Shown one piece after another: positions 44,736-52,858 of a DNA stretch of 64,000 nucleotides. The stretch comes from Pseudomonadota bacterium. GTDB lineage: Bacteria; Pseudomonadota; Gammaproteobacteria; Burkholderiales; Rhodocyclaceae. The position numbers and the translations under genes are program-made. Location: positions 211,502-275,501 of the forward strand of contig JAFEFC010000031.1 in assembly GCA_018240785.1 (NCBI GenBank), read 5' to 3'. The notes under the pieces are model-generated. The model was not told the DNA's origin. It did no database searches and was given only the letters and a program-made list of their open reading frames with translations. Numbering within the stretch: the stretch's first letter is position 1; each line of letters opens with the position of its first letter.

Positions 44736-45674
44736 TCAGGCCTGTTCGGCGCTGATCACGCCGTAGCCGGCGATCCATTCGTTGATCGGGCGGTAGTAGT
44801 CCTTGCGCGCGGTGTAGGGGCCGGCGGCGGCAAGGGCGGCGAAGGCGGCCACCCAGGTGCGGATCTCGTGGGTGGAGCGGCCGGCGGCCTTCGAGATCTC
44901 ATCGATGCTGAAGTCGTCGATCGCGTCGAACCGTCCCTCCACCAGCAGGCGAATGAAGTCCTCGTCCCACGCGGGGTTGAGGGGCGTTTGCGCGCTTGCC
45001 GGCGTGCCGTAGATCTTGCCGGCGGCGATGGTGCGGGCCTGGCGGGCGGCGCGCGCCTCGGGCGTCGGATTGCGGCCGGCGATCAGGAAGCTGGCGACCT
45101 CCTCGGGCGCGCTGGCCAGCAGCGGCACCGGAGGCTCGTGCGACAGGCCGCCAGTGCCCAGCACCAGCACGCGCCTGTCGAGCCGGGCGAGGAAGCGGCC
45201 CACCGCGGCGCCGAGCTTGCGGATGCGGCGGTAGGGGCCAAAGGGCGGCGCGACCGAATTGATGATGATGGGGATCACCGGGTAGCGCGTCAGGCTGCCG
45301 GTCAGCTCTTCCAGCGTCTGCGTGCAGCCGTGGTCCACCTGCAGGCGGTGGGACAGGGCGATGTCGAGATCGCTGTCGAGCAGGTGCCGGGTCAGGTCCA
45401 TCGCCAGGTCGGCGGGGACCGACAGCGGGCCGCTCATGGTCCGATAGTCGCCCACGGATTCGGCCGCGGTGGCGATCACGAAAGGCGGCATCAGGTCATA
45501 GAACAGGCCGTTGTAGTGATCGGGCGCGAACACCACGATCAGCTCGGGATCGAAGGCCTCCACGTCGGCGCGAGCCTGCGCCAGGACCTCATCCACTTCG
45601 CGCACCACATCGGCGCCGGGGTCGTTGAGGCCGCGCAACGGGGTGTGAGACAGGCATTTCAGTTTGATGCTCAT
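44736..45674 (-). CDS. mhpB: Class III extradiol dioxygenase, MhpB-like (2,3-dihydroxyphenylpropionate 1,2-dioxygenase family)
   Basis: 312 aa. Fe(II)-dependent meta-cleavage of a catechol carrying a side chain. Similarity to E. coli MhpB is clear along the length: CLSHTPL, FDPELIVVFAPDHYNGLFYD, and the active-site residues fall at identical positions, His 115 in QVDHGC and His 179 in GTGGLSHEPPVP. The C-terminus keeps STHEIRTWVAAFAAL and YYRPINEWIAGYG. First enzyme gene of the operon, with AAGGAAG upstream. The MhpC hydrolase and MhpDFE functions are absent nearby, so downstream metabolism is encoded elsewhere. Confidence 0.88.
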   Translation of the reverse strand: MSIKLKCLSHTPLRGLNDPGADVVREVDEVLAQARADVEAFDPELIVVFAPDHYNGLFYDLMPPFVIATAAESVGDYRTMSGPLSVPADLAMDLTRHLLDSDLDIALSHRLQVDHGCTQTLEELTGSLTRYPVIPIIINSVAPPFGPYRRIRKLGAAVGRFLARLDRRVLVLGTGGLSHEPPVPLLASAPEEVASFLIAGRNPTPEARAARQARTIAAGKIYGTPASAQTPLNPAWDEDFIRLLVEGRFDAIDDFSIDEISKAAGRSTHEIRTWVAAFAALAAAGPYTARKDYYRPINEWIAGYGVISAEQA

Positions 45675-45713
45675 GGTTCTTCCTTGCGGACGAATTCGGA
45701 CAAGCCGTTCCCC

Positions 45714-45737
45714 TTCGGGCGCGCAGGCGCGCCCGAA
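45714..45737. promoter_or_regulatory. Strong hairpin in the mhpB 5' leader
   Basis: TTCGGGCGC / GCGCCCGAA perfect stem (up to 11 pairs) with a small loop, about 40 bases before mhpB and after the short leader frame. No T tract on the transcribed side. It may be an attenuation or stability element, or just a G+C-rich palindrome. Confidence 0.45.
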
Positions 45738-45781
45738 ATCAGGGACATGCGGAATTGGGGAGTGCGCGTGAGAGGGGCGAC

Positions 45782-45811
45782 TCAGCCCGAGGCGCTGCGA
45801 TCCGTGTTCAT
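45782..45811 (-). CDS. Possible 9-aa leader peptide of the mhpB operon
   Basis: ATG-led frame MNTDRSASG followed by TGA, with an excellent GAGGAGACGGCA ribosome site, between the promoter region and a strong hairpin, about 110 bases before mhpB. The ribosome site is better than that of most genes here, yet only nine codons follow. Either a leader peptide with a regulatory role or a relic of a lost gene start. Confidence 0.35.
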   Translation of the reverse strand: MNTDRSASG

Positions 45812-45882
45812 TGCCGTCTCCTCGTTGTTCTGTATGTGTGAAGCGATTTTAGAGACCACGTGCAGAGCAAGGAAAATTTATC

Positions 45883-45905
45883 GTGCAGTCGTCCACTGAG
45901 TGCAC
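45883..45905. promoter_or_regulatory. Dyad GTGCA-N13-TGCAC and A+T-rich promoter region of the mhpB operon
   Basis: GTGCA (45883-45887) and TGCAC (45901-45905) form a dyad; a further GTGCAG copy lies at 45860. On the minus strand the dyad lies between a -35-like TTGTGC and a -10-like GATAAA. The region from 45841 to 45945 is the most A+T-rich part of the window. A repressor or activator site is likely, but no regulator gene is adjacent. Confidence 0.5.
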
Positions 45906-46188
45906 AACATTGTTTTAAATGATATTTTTTACATTCCGTGTTGCTTGCCGGGAACGGAAGCCTCACCACACTTCCTCACCCGCCGCAGTTCCTCGCCAAC
46001 GCAGCGGGGATGGCGGGCACCGATTCGCCGCCCTTTTCCCGGCGCTCCCATCGCTGCAGCTGCGGCAGCCGCGCGAGCCTGCCCGTGTACAATGCGGGCG
46101 GACTCCCTGAAAGGGCGCATCTGCAGCCGCGCCACTCGCTCGCGCCGCCGCCCTGCGCAGTGACACCCCCTCCCCCAGAGTGCAAACC
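45906..46188. other. Intergenic region between mhpB operon and frnE
   Basis: No gene supported. An A+T-rich stretch to about 45945, then G+C-rich sequence. TACAAT at 46088-46093 is a plausible -10 element for the rightward frnE gene; its -35 is weak. Confidence 0.4.
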
Positions 46189-46857
46189 ATGATCCTCGAC
46201 ATCGATCTCGTCTCCGACTTCGTCTGCCCCTGGTGCTTCCTCGGCAAGACCCGCCTCGAGCAGGCGCTGGCCGAACTGAAGGCGTCGCGGCCGGACATCG
46301 AGGTGCGCATCAACTGGCTGCCCTTCTTCCTCAACCCCGACACGCCGCCCGAAGGCGAGCCCTACCGCGCCTTCCTCGAGGCCAAGTTCGGCGGACCGCT
46401 GAAGGTGGACGAGACGCTCGGCCGCATCGCCGAAGCCGCCGCGCCCGACGGCCTCGTCTTCGCCTTCGACCGCATCCAGACCCGCCCCAACACGCTGAAG
46501 GCGCATCGCCTGTGCTACCGCGCACAGTCGCTGGGCTGGGCGCAGGACAAGGTGCAGGCGCTGACCCAGGCGCTGTTCTCGGCCCATTTCCAGCAAGGCC
46601 AGGACCTCGGCGACAGCGCGGTGCTGGCCGACATCGCCGCCGCCTGCGGCGACAAGCGCGACGAAGTGCTCGCCTGGCTCGACGGCAACGCGGACACCGA
46701 CAAGGTTCAGCGCATGGCCGACGGCATCCGCCGCCAGGGCATCAACGGCGTGCCCTTCTTCATCCTCAACCGCAAGCTGGCAGTGTCGGGTGCGCAGACC
46801 ACCGCGGTGCTGGGCGCGGCGATCCTGCAGTCGCTGGAGACGGGCAAGCCGTCGTGA
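46189..46857 (+). CDS. DsbA-family oxidoreductase, FrnE-like (2-hydroxychromene-2-carboxylate isomerase-like)
   Basis: 222 aa, MILDIDLVSDFVCPWCFLGK with the redox motif CPWC at residues 13-16. No signal peptide, so cytoplasmic. The C-terminal pattern IRRQGINGVPFFILNRKLAVSGAQ, quoted as GINGVPFFILNRKLAVSGAQ, contains the cis-Pro loop. FrnE-type proteins act as cytoplasmic disulfide oxidoreductases in stress. A GTG three codons earlier is an alternative start. Monocistronic. Confidence 0.92.
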   Translation: MILDIDLVSDFVCPWCFLGKTRLEQALAELKASRPDIEVRINWLPFFLNPDTPPEGEPYRAFLEAKFGGPLKVDETLGRIAEAAAPDGLVFAFDRIQTRPNTLKAHRLCYRAQSLGWAQDKVQALTQALFSAHFQQGQDLGDSAVLADIAAACGDKRDEVLAWLDGNADTDKVQRMADGIRRQGINGVPFFILNRKLAVSGAQTTAVLGAAILQSLETGKPS

Positions 46858-46968
46858 GGCTGCGACGCGATCGATGACCGGGAAAGAGCCGGACCCACCC
46901 ACCTGCCTTCAAAAGTCGTCCAGCGCGCCCTCGGCAATAGGGCGGTCCAGCCCGCAGCCATCGAGAGG

Positions 46969-47172
46969 CTATCGGCGATCGTCGTAGCGCCGGTACCCGT
47001 CGCCACGATCGCGGTCGCCCCAGTCGTGCCTGTGCCCGTAACCGCGGTCCCGATATCGGTCGTAATGGTCATCGTACCGGTAGCCGTGGTCGTGATAGGG
47101 GTAGTCCAATGGCAGGACGACACACCCGCCAAGCAGGGCGACGATGCATATCACGATGGCGGAGCGCGTCAT
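46969..47172 (-). CDS. Small Tyr/Asp/Arg/His-rich lipoprotein
   Basis: 67 aa with AGGGGA upstream. Signal MTRSAIVICIVALLGGC (Cys 17), then a mature part made almost only of Y, D, R, H and G (HDHGYRYDDHYDRYRDRGYG). No fold or family recognised; such proteins are common small envelope proteins and may bind metals through His/Asp. Convergent with frnE. Confidence 0.7.
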   Translation of the reverse strand: MTRSAIVICIVALLGGCVVLPLDYPYHDHGYRYDDHYDRYRDRGYGHRHDWGDRDRGDGYRRYDDRR

Positions 47173-47374
47173 GGCTGTCCCCTTTCTCGTTGATCGGTGC
47201 TGATTCGACCGGGCGGACCCTGCTTCGTCATACCGGGATTGTAAGACCGTGTACCTGGCGCAAGACCGTGGCGTGCTGGACGATAGAACCGGATGGCGAT
47301 CACGCCTGTCCACCGCATCCGTTCATTTCGTTCTTCCGCCCGCTCGCGCGGCGGTTTTCCTGCAGGATCAAGTC

Positions 47375-48382
47375 ATGACCCCCGAACAAACCCGCGCCAT
47401 CGCATCCCTCTGCCTGTTCGCCGCCTTCGCCGACAAACACCAGGACGACCGCGAGCGAGCACAGATCCGCCGCGTCGTCGAGTCGCTGTCGGCCGACAGC
47501 GGGCTCGACCTGATGAAGCTCTACCAGGACGTGCTGCTCGGCCGGGTGAAGCTGGAACAGGCCGCCGCCACGCTCGACTCGCCGGAACTGCGCCAGTTGG
47601 CGTTCGAGATGGCGGTGGGCGTGTGCGATGCCGATGGCGTGCAGAACGCGGCCGAGACTGCCTTCCTCGACCGCCTGCGCGGCGCGCTCGGGCTCGACGC
47701 GGCGCAGGCGGAGGGCTACACGCGGCAGGCGGACGAGATCGCGAGTCTGCCCCTGGAGGTGGCGTCGGCCGGCAGCGGACAGGCCTCCGCGCCCGCCTCA
47801 CCCTCCTCGTCGGCCTCGACGTTGCCGCAGACGACCGCGGGCGCTGGCCCGCGCGTCGCCAACCTGAGCGACGCCGAGCTCGACCGGATGATCCTCAATG
47901 CCGCGATCCTGAACGGCGCACTCGAGCTGCTGCCGCAGTCGCTGGCGTCGATGGCGATCATCCCGCTGCAGACGCGGCTGGTGTATCGCGTGGGCAAGGC
48001 GCATGGCTACGAACTCGACCGCGGCCACATCACCGACTTTCTCGCCACCGTGGGCGTGGGGCTGACGTCGCAGTACGTCGAGCAGTTCGGCCGCAAGCTG
48101 ATCGGCGGCCTGCTCGGCAAGATGCTGGGCAAGACCGGCCGCGCCATCGGCAGCGCCGCCACCGGCTCGGCCTTCTCCTTCGCCAGCACCTGGGCGCTGG
48201 GCCAGGTGGCCAGGCGCTACTACGCCGGCGGCCGCTCGCTGAGCGGCGAGGCGCTGAAGTCGTCATTCTCCGGCCTGGTCGGCGAGGCGCGCGGGCTGCA
48301 GCAGCGCTACATGCCCGAGATCGAGCAGCGCGCGCGCACGCTGGACGTGGGCAAGCTGATGCAGGAACTGCGCGCCGGTTGA
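47375..48382 (+). CDS. TerB-like N-terminal / DUF697-like membrane-associated protein
   Basis: 335 aa from MTPEQTRAIASLCLFAAFAD. The N-terminal ~130 residues are a helical TerB-like domain with acidic clusters (AVGVCDADGVQNAAETAFLD). An Ala/Ser/Pro linker follows. The C-terminal half has SLASMAIIPLQTRLVYRVGK and LGKMLGKTGRAIGSAATGSA, resembling DUF697/YcjF-like membrane-inserting regions. Followed 13 bases later by an EcsC-family gene, likely co-transcribed. Function unknown; envelope or metal stress is an inference from TerB relatives. Confidence 0.7.
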   Translation: MTPEQTRAIASLCLFAAFADKHQDDRERAQIRRVVESLSADSGLDLMKLYQDVLLGRVKLEQAAATLDSPELRQLAFEMAVGVCDADGVQNAAETAFLDRLRGALGLDAAQAEGYTRQADEIASLPLEVASAGSGQASAPASPSSSASTLPQTTAGAGPRVANLSDAELDRMILNAAILNGALELLPQSLASMAIIPLQTRLVYRVGKAHGYELDRGHITDFLATVGVGLTSQYVEQFGRKLIGGLLGKMLGKTGRAIGSAATGSAFSFASTWALGQVARRYYAGGRSLSGEALKSSFSGLVGEARGLQQRYMPEIEQRARTLDVGKLMQELRAG

Positions 48383-48395
48383 GAGGGGGAGCGAC

Positions 48396-49175
48396 ATGGA
48401 ACTGTCCGACCTGCGCGCGCTGGCCGACGCGCGCGCGCTGCTCGAGCGGCCCAGCCTCGCTGCGCGCCTGAGCGACTTCGTCGGCAGCCCGCTGGAAAAG
48501 GGCATGGCGCGGCTGCCGGCGGGCTGGCGCGAGCGCATCGCCTCGGTGACGCACGACGCGCTTGGCCGCGCGATGAACACGGCCGGGAAGACGCTGGACG
48601 AGGCGCCGCAGCCCGCTTCGCCGCGCCTGCACAAGGCGCTGGGCACGCTCAGCGGCGGCGTCGGCGGCGCCTTCGGGCTGGCGGGGCTGACGCTGGAGAT
48701 TCCCGTCTCCACCGTGCTGATCATGCGCTCCATGCTCGACATCGCCCGCGCCGCGGGCGAGTCGCCCACCGGCGCGGCGACGCGGCTGGCCGCGCTGGAG
48801 GTGTTCGCGCTCGGCGGCCGCGCCGATAGCGACGACGCCGCCGAATCCGGCTATTACGCGATGCGCGCGGCGCTCGCGGGCGCGGTGAGCGAAGCCGCGC
48901 GCCACCTGGCGCAGAAGGGACTCACCCAGGAAGGCGCGCCGGCGCTGGTGCGGCTGGTGGCGATGGTGGCCGCGCGCTACAAGGTGCAGCTCACGCAGAA
49001 GGCGGCCGGCATGCTGGTGCCCGGCATCGGCGCCGCCGCCGGCGCGTCGATCAACCTGATGTTCATGAGCCACTTTCAGGACGTCAGCCGCGGCCACTTC
49101 ACCATCCGCCGGCTGGAACGGCGCTATGGGGCCGAGGCGGTACGCGACGCGTATCTGGACGCCATGCCGCGCTGA
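48396..49175 (+). CDS. EcsC-family protein
   Basis: 259 aa with a strong GGGGGAG ribosome site. EcsC pattern: a long amphipathic N-terminus, GGVGGAFGLAGLTLEIPVST, ARAAGESPTGAATRLAALEV, and a C-terminal KAAGMLVPGIGAAAGASINL with FMSHFQDVSRGHFTIRRLE. Named after the B. subtilis ecs operon, but function is unknown. Co-transcribed with the TerB-like gene, which suggests one membrane-associated system. Confidence 0.88.
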   Translation: MELSDLRALADARALLERPSLAARLSDFVGSPLEKGMARLPAGWRERIASVTHDALGRAMNTAGKTLDEAPQPASPRLHKALGTLSGGVGGAFGLAGLTLEIPVSTVLIMRSMLDIARAAGESPTGAATRLAALEVFALGGRADSDDAAESGYYAMRAALAGAVSEAARHLAQKGLTQEGAPALVRLVAMVAARYKVQLTQKAAGMLVPGIGAAAGASINLMFMSHFQDVSRGHFTIRRLERRYGAEAVRDAYLDAMPR

Positions 49176-49182
49176 ACCCGCG

Positions 49183-51711
49183 CTACGCCGGAAACGCCTC
49201 GGCCGCCACCGGCGGGCTGAAGTGGAAGCCCTGCACGAAATCGCAGCCGTGGCTGGCCAGCGTGTCGAGCTGCGCCGCCGTCTCGACGCCTTCGCCGACC
49301 ACGCACAGGCCCAGGCTGTGGCCGATCGAGATGATGGCGGCAGCGAGCGCAGCATCGCGCGGGTTGCGGTCGATGTCGCGCACGAACAGGCGGTCGATCT
49401 TGAGCTCGTCGATCGGGAAGCGCTTCAGGTAGCCGAGCGACGAGTAGCCGGTGCCGAAGTCGTCCAGCGCGACGCGCAGGCCCAGCAGGCGCAGCTCCTC
49501 GAGCAGCACGATGCCCTGGCGGGTGTCGTCCATCAGGATGCTTTCGGTCAGCTCCAGCGTCAGCAGGTGCGGCGGCATGCCGGTCTCGCGCAATACGCGG
49601 CGCACCATATCGACGAAGCCGTGGTCACGGAACTGACGCGCCGAAATGTTCACCATCATGCGGATCGGCAGGCGGCCGGCGGCGCGCCAGGCGGCGTGCT
49701 GCGCGCAGGCGGTGCGCAGCACCCATTCGCCGATCGGCACGATGAGGCCGGTTTCTTCGGCGATGGGGATGAACTCCGCTGGCGACACCAGGCCGAGGTC
49801 GGGATGGCGCCAGCGCAGCAGCGCCTCGGCGGCGACGATGTTGCGCCCGTCGACGCTGATGATGGGCTGGTAGTGCAGCAGCAACTCATCGGCCGGCAGC
49901 GCACGGTGCAGCGCCGCCTCCAGCGCCAGATGTTCGAGCGAGCGCGCGTTCATCGCCGGCTGGTAGAGCTGGAAGGCATTGCGCCCCTCGTCCTTGGCGC
50001 GGTACATGGCGACGTCGGCGTTCTTGATCAGCGTGCTGGAATCCGCGCCATCGTCGGGATACAGGCTGATGCCGATGCTGCAGGTCACCACCAGCTCGCG
50101 ACCGTCGACGGCGATGGGGTCGCGCAGGGCGTCCGCCATGCGCCCGGCGGCGTGAACCGCGCCTTCGGGGCCGTCGAAATCGCTCATCACGACGACGAAC
50201 TCGTCGCCGCCCATGCGCGCCACCGTGTCGTCCTCGCGCAGGCAACTGCGCAGCCGCCGTGCGACTTCCACCAGCAACTGGTCGCCCACTTCGTGGCCCA
50301 GGCTGTCGTTGATGCGCTTGAAGCGGTCGAGGTCGACGAACATCACCGCCACGCGGCCGTGCTGGCGGCTGGCGTGCGCCAGCTCCACCTGCAGGCGGTC
50401 GTCGAGCAGGCGGCGATTGGGCAGGCCAGTGAGCGGATCGTAGTAGGCCAGGTCGCGGATGCGCTGCTCGCTTTCCTTCACTTGCGAGATGTCGCTGAAC
50501 AGCGCCGCGTAGTTGGTCAGGCGCCCATCGTGGTCGGTGATGGCATTGATGGTGAGGAACTCGGGGAAGATCTCGCCGTTCTTGCGCCGGTTCCACACTT
50601 CGCCCTGCCAACTGCCATCGGCGTGGATGCTCTCCCACATGCGCTCGTAGAACGCCGCATTCTGCCGGCCCGAACTCAGCATCGCCGGGTTGCGGCCAAT
50701 CACCTCCTCGGCGGTGTAGCCGGTCAGGTGGGTGAAGGCAGGGTTGACCGAGATGATGCGCGCCTGGTCATCGGTGATCAGGATGCCTTCGAGCGAGTTC
50801 TCGATGACTTTTTCAGCGAGGTAGAGGTTGCGCTGCGAGGCGCTCAGCGCGCGGTCGCGCTCGGCCAGCGCGCTCTGCAGCTCGTGCACATACACGAGCT
50901 CCATGCCGGTGAGGATGTCGCTGAAGTTGATCAGGTCGACGAGCGCGCCATTCTCATCGACGACGCCGACGTGGCGCATGCGGCGCTCGGCCAGCAGGCT
51001 GCGCACGCGATACAGGCTGGTGCGCGCATCGACCGTCAGCAGCGGTCGGCTGGCCAGCCCGCCCACTGCGCAGTCGGTGGTGCCGGCCGCCACCAGCCGG
51101 GTGACGTCACGCTCGGTGAGGATGCCGTAGCCCTCGGCATAGGCCACCACCACCGCATCCACGCCGCCTTCGCGCATGCGTCGGGTCGCTTCGCTGAGAG
51201 GCGCCGATTCGGACAGCGGCTGGATGCTGCCCTTGATGACCGAATCGACCTTGCGCAGCTTGAGGTAATGCTCGATACCCTGGTTCATCACCACGTCGGT
51301 CTGCGACACGATGCCGCAACGCCGGCCGCGGTCATCGACGACGAGGTAGTGGCGCAGATGCTCCTCGCGGAAGCGCACCGCCAGCTCCTGCAGCGTGATG
51401 CTGCGCGGCACGCTGCGCACCGGGGCACTCATCGCGTGCGAGATCGGCCACTCGAAGGCGGCGGCATCGGTGAAGTCGACCCGCAGCGCGTCACGCTCGG
51501 TCCAGATGCCAAGGACTTCGCCGCCGGCAACGACGAGGATGGAGCTGACGCGCGCCGCGTTCATCCTGCGCGCCGCCTCGCGCAGCGACATGTCGGGCGG
51601 ACATTCGAGGATGTCCGGACGGACGATCTCGCCCAGCGTCAGTTCGGCATTGCCGGTTTTGCTCGACAGCGCGCTTTCGAGCTGGACAGGCAATGAGTCA
51701 GGGTCACGCAT
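49183..51711 (-). CDS. c-di-GMP turnover protein: four CBS + PAS + GGDEF + EAL
   Basis: 842 aa. Residues about 25-280 hold two CBS pairs, which usually bind adenine nucleotides. Then a PAS domain (EGILITDDQARIISVNPAFT), a GGDEF domain with intact RMGGDEF, and an EAL domain with AEALLRWRHP and LDDFGTGYSSLGYLKRFP. No signal peptide, so cytoplasmic. Both catalytic motifs are intact, so it could make or degrade c-di-GMP depending on the CBS/PAS input. Start at ATG 51711; TTG at 51723 is possible. Divergent from the PanE-like gene. Confidence 0.93.
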   Translation of the reverse strand: MRDPDSLPVQLESALSSKTGNAELTLGEIVRPDILECPPDMSLREAARRMNAARVSSILVVAGGEVLGIWTERDALRVDFTDAAAFEWPISHAMSAPVRSVPRSITLQELAVRFREEHLRHYLVVDDRGRRCGIVSQTDVVMNQGIEHYLKLRKVDSVIKGSIQPLSESAPLSEATRRMREGGVDAVVVAYAEGYGILTERDVTRLVAAGTTDCAVGGLASRPLLTVDARTSLYRVRSLLAERRMRHVGVVDENGALVDLINFSDILTGMELVYVHELQSALAERDRALSASQRNLYLAEKVIENSLEGILITDDQARIISVNPAFTHLTGYTAEEVIGRNPAMLSSGRQNAAFYERMWESIHADGSWQGEVWNRRKNGEIFPEFLTINAITDHDGRLTNYAALFSDISQVKESEQRIRDLAYYDPLTGLPNRRLLDDRLQVELAHASRQHGRVAVMFVDLDRFKRINDSLGHEVGDQLLVEVARRLRSCLREDDTVARMGGDEFVVVMSDFDGPEGAVHAAGRMADALRDPIAVDGRELVVTCSIGISLYPDDGADSSTLIKNADVAMYRAKDEGRNAFQLYQPAMNARSLEHLALEAALHRALPADELLLHYQPIISVDGRNIVAAEALLRWRHPDLGLVSPAEFIPIAEETGLIVPIGEWVLRTACAQHAAWRAAGRLPIRMMVNISARQFRDHGFVDMVRRVLRETGMPPHLLTLELTESILMDDTRQGIVLLEELRLLGLRVALDDFGTGYSSLGYLKRFPIDELKIDRLFVRDIDRNPRDAALAAAIISIGHSLGLCVVGEGVETAAQLDTLASHGCDFVQGFHFSPPVAAEAFPA

Positions 51712-51844
51712 GGGCGGGGGCAAGAGCAGGAGCTGGTATCGTAGGGATGAAAAAGCGAAGGGCCGCGAGCGAAAGCACCGGCGCGACCCTTTTAACGGCC
51801 TGGATTTTAAAAGATGCAGCGATTTTCAACAAATATCGACGCAC

Positions 51845-52780
51845 ATGAGGACCTTGTCATTGTCGCTGAAAGACTCCCGCGCGCCGGCGTTGCGGCGCTA
51901 CCCGCTCGCCATCATCGGCGCCGGCGCGCTCGGCCTGAGCTTTGCCGCACGGCTGGCAGCCAGCATGCAGGTCGCGGTCGTCGCGCGCAGCGCCGCCCGT
52001 GCCGGACAATTGCGTGCCGGCGTGCTGGTCGGCGATGCGCGGTTCCAGGCCGATGCGCACGCCCCCGACGCCCTGCCCGAGGCGGATTGGGTGATCGTGC
52101 TGGTGAAGGCGGCGGACACCGCGGACGCCGGTCGCCTTGCCGCCGCCATGCGCCCGCTGGGCGTGCTGTCGCTGCAGAACGGGCTCACCGGCGAGGTGCT
52201 GCGTGACGCGGTACATGCCTCCTGGCCCGAAGAGGACATCCCGCCGCCCCAGGTGGAGCAGGGCATCACCACCGAAGGCGCCTTCCGCGACGGCGACCGC
52301 GTCACGCCCTCCGGCGCGGGCGACACGCTGCTGCCGCCGGGCTTCGAGGCGGTGGCCGAGCTTCTTTCGCGCGCGGGGTTCCGCGCCCGCGTCGAGCCTG
52401 ACATCGCCGCCGCGCGCCTGGCCAAGCTGCTGGTGAATCTGGCGCTCAACCCGCTCGCGGCCTTGTTCCGGGTGCCCAATGGGGCGCTGTGCGAGCCGCC
52501 TTACCGGGTCCACCTCGACGCCCTGGTGCGCGAGGCCTGGCCGGTACTGCGCGCCGAGGGGCTGGCGCTCGACGAAGCCGCCGCCCACGCCCGCGTCATT
52601 GCGGTGGCCCGGGCCACCGGCGCCAACCGCGCGAGCATGCTGCAGGACGTGCTCGCCGGACGCCGCACCGAGATCGACGCCATCACCGGCGTCTTCCTCG
52701 ACATGGCGGCCCGCCACGGCGCCGAGGTTCCCACGCACCATGCCGTATTCACGCTGGTGAAGCAGATCGAGGCCGGGTGA
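51845..52780 (+). CDS. Ketopantoate reductase-family protein (PanE/ApbA)
   Basis: 311 aa. NADPH-binding Rossmann motif LAIIGAGALGLSFAARLA, then VIVLVKAADTADAG, and the C-terminal domain KLLVNLALNPLAALFRVPNG with catalytic Lys and Asn. Ends with SMLQDVLAGRRTEIDAITG, the classic PanE C-terminal block. The pantothenate role is probable but several paralogues exist in such genomes. No ribosome site is visible before the ATG. Confidence 0.88.
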   Translation: MRTLSLSLKDSRAPALRRYPLAIIGAGALGLSFAARLAASMQVAVVARSAARAGQLRAGVLVGDARFQADAHAPDALPEADWVIVLVKAADTADAGRLAAAMRPLGVLSLQNGLTGEVLRDAVHASWPEEDIPPPQVEQGITTEGAFRDGDRVTPSGAGDTLLPPGFEAVAELLSRAGFRARVEPDIAAARLAKLLVNLALNPLAALFRVPNGALCEPPYRVHLDALVREAWPVLRAEGLALDEAAAHARVIAVARATGANRASMLQDVLAGRRTEIDAITGVFLDMAARHGAEVPTHHAVFTLVKQIEAG

Positions 52781-52858
52781 AGCAGGCACAATCGCGTCTA
52801 TGCTGAACGTATCGGGCGCGTCGCCGCCGCGCGGTTGCACCTCTGCGGGAGACCCTGC

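Noticed and set aside
49126-51696. 856-codon plus-strand frame antisense to the GGDEF-EAL gene
   Set aside because: The minus strand has clear CBS, PAS, GGDEF and EAL motifs; the antisense product is compositionally random.
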